From contig DAOWNU010000049.1 in assembly GCA_030642425.1 (NCBI GenBank), positions 1 through 9,240 of the forward strand: a DNA stretch of 9,240 nucleotides. The letters are read 5' to 3'. Of the stretch, positions 5,662 to 9,240 are shown in pieces. A model generated the notes under the pieces. It saw nothing but the letters and a program-made list of their open reading frames with translations, searched no databases and had not been told where the DNA came from. Within the stretch, counting starts at the first letter, position 1. Each line of letters begins with the position of its first letter. Source of the DNA: a bacterium. GTDB taxonomy: Bacteria > UBP14 > UBA6098. A program made the translations under genes and the position numbers.

Positions 5662-6525
5662 ATGAACGATGCCGAAAAAATCCTGAAGACCGAAGCGAAA
5701 CCGATAAACGAATGGCTCGATAGGCTGTTGCCGGGTGAAGACACGCCGCCGAAGCAGCTGCACAAGGCCATGCGGTATTCCGTTTTTGCCGGGGGGAAAC
5801 GGCTCCGGCCCGCGCTAGCCATTCTCGCATACCGCTGGGCCGGCGGAAAAAAAGAGGCGATTTACCCGCCCGCGTGCGCGCTGGAGCTGATCCACACATA
5901 CAGCCTGATCCACGACGATCTTCCGAGCATGGACAACGACGAACTTCGCCGTGGAAAGCCCACAAGCCACGTGGTTTTTGGCGAGGCGATGGCGATTCTC
6001 GCGGGGGACGCTCTTCACGCGCTGGCTTTCGAGCTTCTGGCGATGGGCGGCAAGATCGGAATAATCTCGGATGTCGCGAGGGCGATAGGCACCGGCGGAC
6101 TGGTGGGGGGGCAGGTTTTTGATATGGAGGCCGAGGGGATCGCGCCCACTCCGGAGATTGTCGAGCGGATACATCTCGGCAAAACCGCCGCGCTATTGAC
6201 TGTGAGCCTGCGGGTCGGCGCGTCGATGGCCGACGCCAACGCGGACGAGCTCGAGGCGATCACGCTCTACGGACTTAAAATGGGGCTTGCTTTCCAGATA
6301 ATCGACGACATTCTGGATATCACCGCGGATGAATCGAGGCTGGGCAAGCCGATAGGGTCGGACGAGGAGCGAAACAAGGCGACCTATCCCGCCGTTTTCG
6401 GTGTCGAAAAAAGCCGCACGATGGCGGAAGAACTGCTCGCGGGCGCCAAATCGGCATTACCGGAGGGCAAAGACAATTCGGCCTTTATTTCAATGGCCGA
6501 TTTCATTTTCAAAAGGGCTTATTGA
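5662..6525 (+). CDS. ispA: Farnesyl diphosphate synthase (short-chain polyprenyl synthetase)
   Basis: Condenses dimethylallyl/geranyl diphosphate with isopentenyl diphosphate to make the C15 precursor of undecaprenyl and quinone side chains; cytoplasmic. The 287 residues match the usual IspA length (about 290-300). Visible motifs: GGKRLRP (44-50), first Asp-rich motif DDLPSMD (85-91) with the two-residue insertion and Tyr at -5 (Y80) typical of bacterial type II FPP synthases, GGLVGGQ (145-151), second Asp-rich motif DDILD (215-219) and GSDEERNKATYP (232-243). The frame is open further upstream to 5542, but ATG 5662 has AGGAG and follows the promoter. No terminator is seen after TGA 6523-6525; the inverted-repeat arm starts 10 bases on. 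A geranylgeranyl product cannot be excluded from sequence alone. Confidence 0.96.
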   Translation: MNDAEKILKTEAKPINEWLDRLLPGEDTPPKQLHKAMRYSVFAGGKRLRPALAILAYRWAGGKKEAIYPPACALELIHTYSLIHDDLPSMDNDELRRGKPTSHVVFGEAMAILAGDALHALAFELLAMGGKIGIISDVARAIGTGGLVGGQVFDMEAEGIAPTPEIVERIHLGKTAALLTVSLRVGASMADANADELEAITLYGLKMGLAFQIIDDILDITADESRLGKPIGSDEERNKATYPAVFGVEKSRTMAEELLAGAKSALPEGKDNSAFISMADFIFKRAY

Positions 6526-6535
6526 GGAAGGTAGT

Positions 6536-6561
6536 AGGTAAAAGGTAATAGGTAAAAGGCA
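6536..6561 (+). repeat. Right arm of the 26-bp inverted repeat bracketing ispA
   Basis: AGGTAAAAGGTAA then TAGGTAAAAGGCA, 10 bases after the ispA stop. Matches the reverse complement of 5561-5586 at 25 of 26 positions. It is internally repetitive (AGGTAAAAGG twice, 13 bases apart). Confidence 0.85.
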
Positions 6562-6604
6562 TTTGACATTTGAGCTTTGGATTTGATTTGACATTTGAGT
6601 TTTG
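6561..6604. repeat. AT-rich direct repeats between ispA and recN
   Basis: ATTTGACATTTGAGCTTTG at 6561-6579 and ATTTGACATTTGAGTTTTG at 6586-6604 agree at 18 of 19 positions, 25 bases apart. A partial third copy, TTTGACATTAG, follows at 6601. The 164-base intergenic region is much richer in A+T than the genes around it. Confidence 0.75.
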
Positions 6605-6675
6605 ACATTAGGATTTTTATTGTTTAATTGAAATGGATTTACTATTATTTACGCTTTTTTACAAAATCAGCAATC

Positions 6676-6681
6676 TATAAT
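6676..6681 (+). promoter_or_regulatory. -10 box directly before recN (probable leaderless start)
   Basis: A perfect TATAAT ends only 8 bases before ATG 6690. Transcription starting about 7 bases after the -10 box would begin at or next to the ATG. There is no Shine-Dalgarno sequence (the preceding bases are TTCGTTTT). No good -35 box is present at 16-18 bases (the area is GCTTTTTT). Confidence 0.5.
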
Positions 6682-6689
6682 TTCGTTTT

Positions 6690-8309
6690 ATGTTAAGGCA
6701 TCTCAAAATAAAAAATCTCGCGGTTATCGAGTCGGCGGAAATAGCGCTCGGAGACGGTTTCTCCGTTCTCACCGGTGAAACGGGCGCCGGAAAATCCCTT
6801 ATTGTCGGCGCGATAGAGCTGCTTCTCGGCGGGCGGGCCGATACTGGCCGTGTGCGCACCGGAGAGAAGTCCGCCCATATCGAGGGCGTATTCGAAAACA
6901 ACGGCAACAGGATAACTATCCGGCGAAACATATCCGCAGGGGGAAGAAGCCGCGCCTGGGTGGACGGTTCCCCCGTGGCATTGGGCGAGCTTCGCAGGCA
7001 AACTATCGACCTGGCCGATCTTCTCGGCCAGCACGAACATCAGATATTGCTCGATCCCCTATCGCACGTCTTTTTTCTGGACAGCTACGCCGGTATCTCC
7101 GGCCAAACGAGGACTTATACCCGGCTATTCACAGAATATGAAAAGTTGCTTTCGGCTCTGGATAAGATCGCCAGGAAAATAGTCTCTGCCGAAGAGAGAA
7201 CGAGGCTCCGAGAATTCGAGTTAGAGGAGCTTGAAAAGGCCGAACTCGATCCCGATGAATGGGGAGAGTTGAACGATTATCTCATAAGGATTGCGGCCTC
7301 CGAAAAGATACTGGAGGCGGCCTCGGTTGCCGCGGAGGGGCTTTTAGAGGGTGAACACAATGCCGCCTCGTCTCTTACGATAGCCGAAAGGGCGATCTCG
7401 GATATACGCGATATTGTCCCCGAATGCGCGCGCGTGATCGAGCTTCTGGAAACGGCTCAAGCGGCGGTCGAGGAGGCCTCGCGCGAGGTTTTGAACATAG
7501 CCCAATCGGTCGAAGTGGACCCGGGAAAAGCGGATGAACTCCGGCAGCGGCAGATGTTTGTCCAGAGGCTTTGCAGGAAATACGATAAGAATCTGCCGGA
7601 GCTTATCGAGCATCGGGAAGGATTGAAAAGGGGCACGGAGAATCTCGACAAACTGCGAACCGAACGCGCCGAGCTTGAAACAAGAATTTCTAACATGAGA
7701 GAAGACCTCGTGTCCCGCGCGCTGGAACTGACATCTCTCCGCGAAAAAGCGACGCCCAAACTGTGCAGCGAAATCGCGGACAGACTGGCCCCCCTCGGGA
7801 TGGACAATGTCATTTTTCAGGTTCGATTCACTCGAAATCCCGCAGCCGAAGGCCCGGTCGAGATACGCGGCGACAAATATGAGCTGCTCCCAACCGGCGC
7901 GGAGTCGGCGGAATTCCATATCTCGCCCAATCCCGGCGAGGAACTGCGGCCACTCGCGGAAATTGTGAGCGGCGGGGAACTGTCGCGGATAATGCTCGCT
8001 CTCAAAACACTGACATCCGAGGACGAATCCTCCGACCTGCTCGTTTTCGACGAGGTGGACACGGGAATAGGCGGCGATATCGGCCATGCGGTCGGGGAAG
8101 CGCTCACGGAGCTTGCGAAAAGAAAACAGCTTCTCGTAATAACCCATCTCCCGCAGATCGCCCGGCGCGCGGGAAACCATTATGTGATAAAAAAATACGA
8201 AGAGGACGACCGAACCAAAGTTACTCTCAAAAAAATAACCGGCGACGAATTGGAAAGCGAATTAACCCGCATGCACGGCGGTGAAAAGGAGCTATCTCTT
8301 TTAACATGA
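6690..8309 (+). CDS. recN: DNA repair protein RecN
   Basis: SMC-like ATPase that binds DNA ends and promotes double-strand break repair with RecA; cytoplasmic. 539 residues (family about 550-570). In order: MLRHLKIKNLAVIESAEI start typical of RecN, Walker A GETGAGKS (29-36), GQHEHQ (113-118), coiled-coil arms about 145-215 and 295-355, ABC signature SGGELSR (427-433), Walker B LLVFDEVDTGIGG (D454, E455), and H-loop THLPQIA (H486). The end, ELTRMHGGEKELSLLT, seems several residues shorter than usual for RecN, cut off by the TGA that overlaps the next gene. No Shine-Dalgarno sequence precedes the start, but the N-terminus aligns at once with the family, so ATG 6690 is well supported. Confidence 0.97.
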   Translation: MLRHLKIKNLAVIESAEIALGDGFSVLTGETGAGKSLIVGAIELLLGGRADTGRVRTGEKSAHIEGVFENNGNRITIRRNISAGGRSRAWVDGSPVALGELRRQTIDLADLLGQHEHQILLDPLSHVFFLDSYAGISGQTRTYTRLFTEYEKLLSALDKIARKIVSAEERTRLREFELEELEKAELDPDEWGELNDYLIRIAASEKILEAASVAAEGLLEGEHNAASSLTIAERAISDIRDIVPECARVIELLETAQAAVEEASREVLNIAQSVEVDPGKADELRQRQMFVQRLCRKYDKNLPELIEHREGLKRGTENLDKLRTERAELETRISNMREDLVSRALELTSLREKATPKLCSEIADRLAPLGMDNVIFQVRFTRNPAAEGPVEIRGDKYELLPTGAESAEFHISPNPGEELRPLAEIVSGGELSRIMLALKTLTSEDESSDLLVFDEVDTGIGGDIGHAVGEALTELAKRKQLLVITHLPQIARRAGNHYVIKKYEEDDRTKVTLKKITGDELESELTRMHGGEKELSLLT

Positions 8310-8923
8310 GCACTAAACCGGCAAAAAAAGAATATCTCGACAAAAAATACCATTCGAGGGACGAAAAGGGGGTCTATGTTGACCGCGTGTTCACTCTGCC
8401 GAACGTCCTAACGCTGTCGAGACTGATTGCGCTTCCCCTGCTCCTGTGGTATGTGCACAAAATCGACGTTCACGGCCCCATACCCATTTTCATAGTAGGC
8501 GGGTATATGTTCCTTTCGGACGCTCTGGACGGGGCGTTGGCAAAAGCTCTCGGGCAGATATCCCTTATCGGCGCGATATTGGACCCCGTGGTGGACAAAC
8601 TTATTATAAATGCTTTGGCGATCTTCTTCGCCTTCAAGGGCTGGATACCAATCTGGGCGGCATCCGTAATTCTTTTGCGGGACCTGGCTCTCCTTATTTT
8701 CGGCCTTCGAATATTCGTGAACTACGGCACACTCGTAACCCCTGTCGCAGTGGGCAGAATAACGCCGCTGGCATGGGGCGTAGTTTTCGTAACGGCCCTT
8801 TTCGGTTTTCATACTCTTAAATGGATATTTATTCCTGTAGCAATTGTTTTGACACTGACCTCCGCATTCGTATATTACAGTCGGTATAAGGACCTGTTGA
8901 AGCAGAAAGAACGGAGCGAATAA
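8306..8923 (+). CDS. CDP-alcohol phosphatidyltransferase family membrane protein (PgsA-like)
   Basis: Transfers a phosphatidyl group from CDP-diacylglycerol to an alcohol, most likely glycerol-3-phosphate, at the inner membrane. 205 residues with about six hydrophobic segments (roughly 33-50, 57-71, 85-110, 115-137, 150-168, 172-191). The N-terminal LPNVLTLSRL (31-40) is PgsA-like. The family motif is D72-A-L-D75-G76-A-L-A79-K80, then eight residues, G89, D93 and D97, so the normally conserved Arg is Lys (K80). The usual GKxKT loop reads GRITP (150-154), so the substrate is uncertain: phosphatidylglycerophosphate synthase or a relative. Its ATG overlaps the recN stop in ATGA, and no well-placed ribosome site exists (GGAG is 14 bases away), which suggests translational coupling. 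Confidence 0.87.
   Translation: MSTKPAKKEYLDKKYHSRDEKGVYVDRVFTLPNVLTLSRLIALPLLLWYVHKIDVHGPIPIFIVGGYMFLSDALDGALAKALGQISLIGAILDPVVDKLIINALAIFFAFKGWIPIWAASVILLRDLALLIFGLRIFVNYGTLVTPVAVGRITPLAWGVVFVTALFGFHTLKWIFIPVAIVLTLTSAFVYYSRYKDLLKQKERSE
8913..8916 (+). promoter_or_regulatory. Ribosome binding site for ktrA
   Basis: GGAG within the end of the upstream gene, 8 bases before ATG 8925. Confidence 0.6.
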
Positions 8924-8924
8924 T

Positions 8925-9240
8925 ATGCGCCAGTTCGCCGTGATCGGCCTTGGGAATTTCGGCTCTGCCGTGGCAAAAGAGCTTTCCGATAAGGGCCTGC
9001 CCGTTGTCGCGGTCGATCTCGACCCGGACAAAGTCGAAAGGCTTCGTGGAATTGTAACCCACGCCGTTGTCGGCGACGCCACCGATAAATCGTTCATGGG
9101 GAGCAGCGGAGTCGGCGAAGTCGAAGTCGCGGTTGTCGCTCTCGGCGACGATATCGAGGCCAGCGTGCTCGTTACTCTCAATCTCGCCGAAAGCGGGGTC
9201 GGGAAGATCGTTGTCAAGGGCGTGTCCACAGAACATGGCC
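8925..9240 (+). CDS. ktrA: KtrA/TrkA-type K+ uptake regulatory protein (RCK/NAD-binding), 3'-partial
   Basis: Cytoplasmic subunit that binds nucleotide and gates a TrkH/KtrB-type K+ channel. 105 residues are visible before the right edge and the frame is still open. The N-terminus is a Rossmann fold: MRQFAVIGLGNFGSAVAKEL with GLGNFG at 8-13, acidic D31 at the end of strand 2 (VVAVDLD), THAVVGDATD (45-54), VVALGDDIEASVLVT (70-84), and KIVVKGVSTEHG at the edge. The near-continuous match to KtrA order (GDDI.AS, then H-G) favours ktrA over the two-domain TrkA. Start ATG 8925 is one base after the upstream TAA, with GGAG ahead, so it is very probably co-transcribed with recN and the phosphatidyltransferase gene. 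The partner channel gene is expected just off the right edge but cannot be seen. Confidence 0.9.
   Translation, partial: MRQFAVIGLGNFGSAVAKELSDKGLPVVAVDLDPDKVERLRGIVTHAVVGDATDKSFMGSSGVGEVEVAVVALGDDIEASVLVTLNLAESGVGKIVVKGVSTEHG

Noticed and set aside
7344..8180. 278-codon - strand frame opposite recN
   Set aside because: Lies entirely over recN motifs including Walker B; no recognisable domain, so antisense shadow.

Overview
The window reads as bacterial chromosome, with every recognisable gene on the + strand. The lineage is not identifiable with confidence. The giant Ig-like/PKD-like secreted protein ends in a domain resembling type IX secretion or FlgD Ig-like C-terminal domains, which fits a didermic, FCB-group-like, probably uncultivated bacterium. 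This is inference from domain style only. No tRNA, rRNA, CRISPR array or transposase gene was seen.

Layout. (1) Bases 2-4918 hold the 3' part of a giant modular extracellular protein gene that is already open at the left edge. It consists of five A+B pairs of Ig-like modules, interspersed with PKD-like (C) and fibronectin-III-like (D) modules, and a C-terminal sorting-type domain. An in-frame TAA at 4094-4096 breaks module A5. The same frame continues with clear homology for another 273 codons, so this is one gene interrupted by a nonsense codon, a small indel or a sequence error. (2) A strong intrinsic terminator follows (4948-4981). (3) The 743-base non-coding stretch 4919-5661 is crowded: a 21-bp-period minisatellite, a compact three-hairpin palindromic element, an AT-rich palindrome, one arm of a 26-bp inverted repeat and a sigma70-like promoter. 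(4) ispA (farnesyl diphosphate synthase) is followed at once by the other arm of the inverted repeat and by AT-rich direct repeats. (5) recN, a CDP-alcohol phosphatidyltransferase gene and a ktrA-type K+ channel regulator gene (cut by the right edge) form a tightly packed run: a 4-base ATGA overlap, then a 1-base gap.

How the parts relate. The right half is housekeeping: isoprenoid chain synthesis, double-strand break repair, phospholipid head-group synthesis and K+ uptake control. The left half is surface or secreted biology. No new defence or biosynthetic system is evident. The points most worth attention are the broken repeat protein and its super-repeat order, the minisatellite, the palindromic element, the inverted repeat bracketing ispA, and a probable leaderless start for recN.
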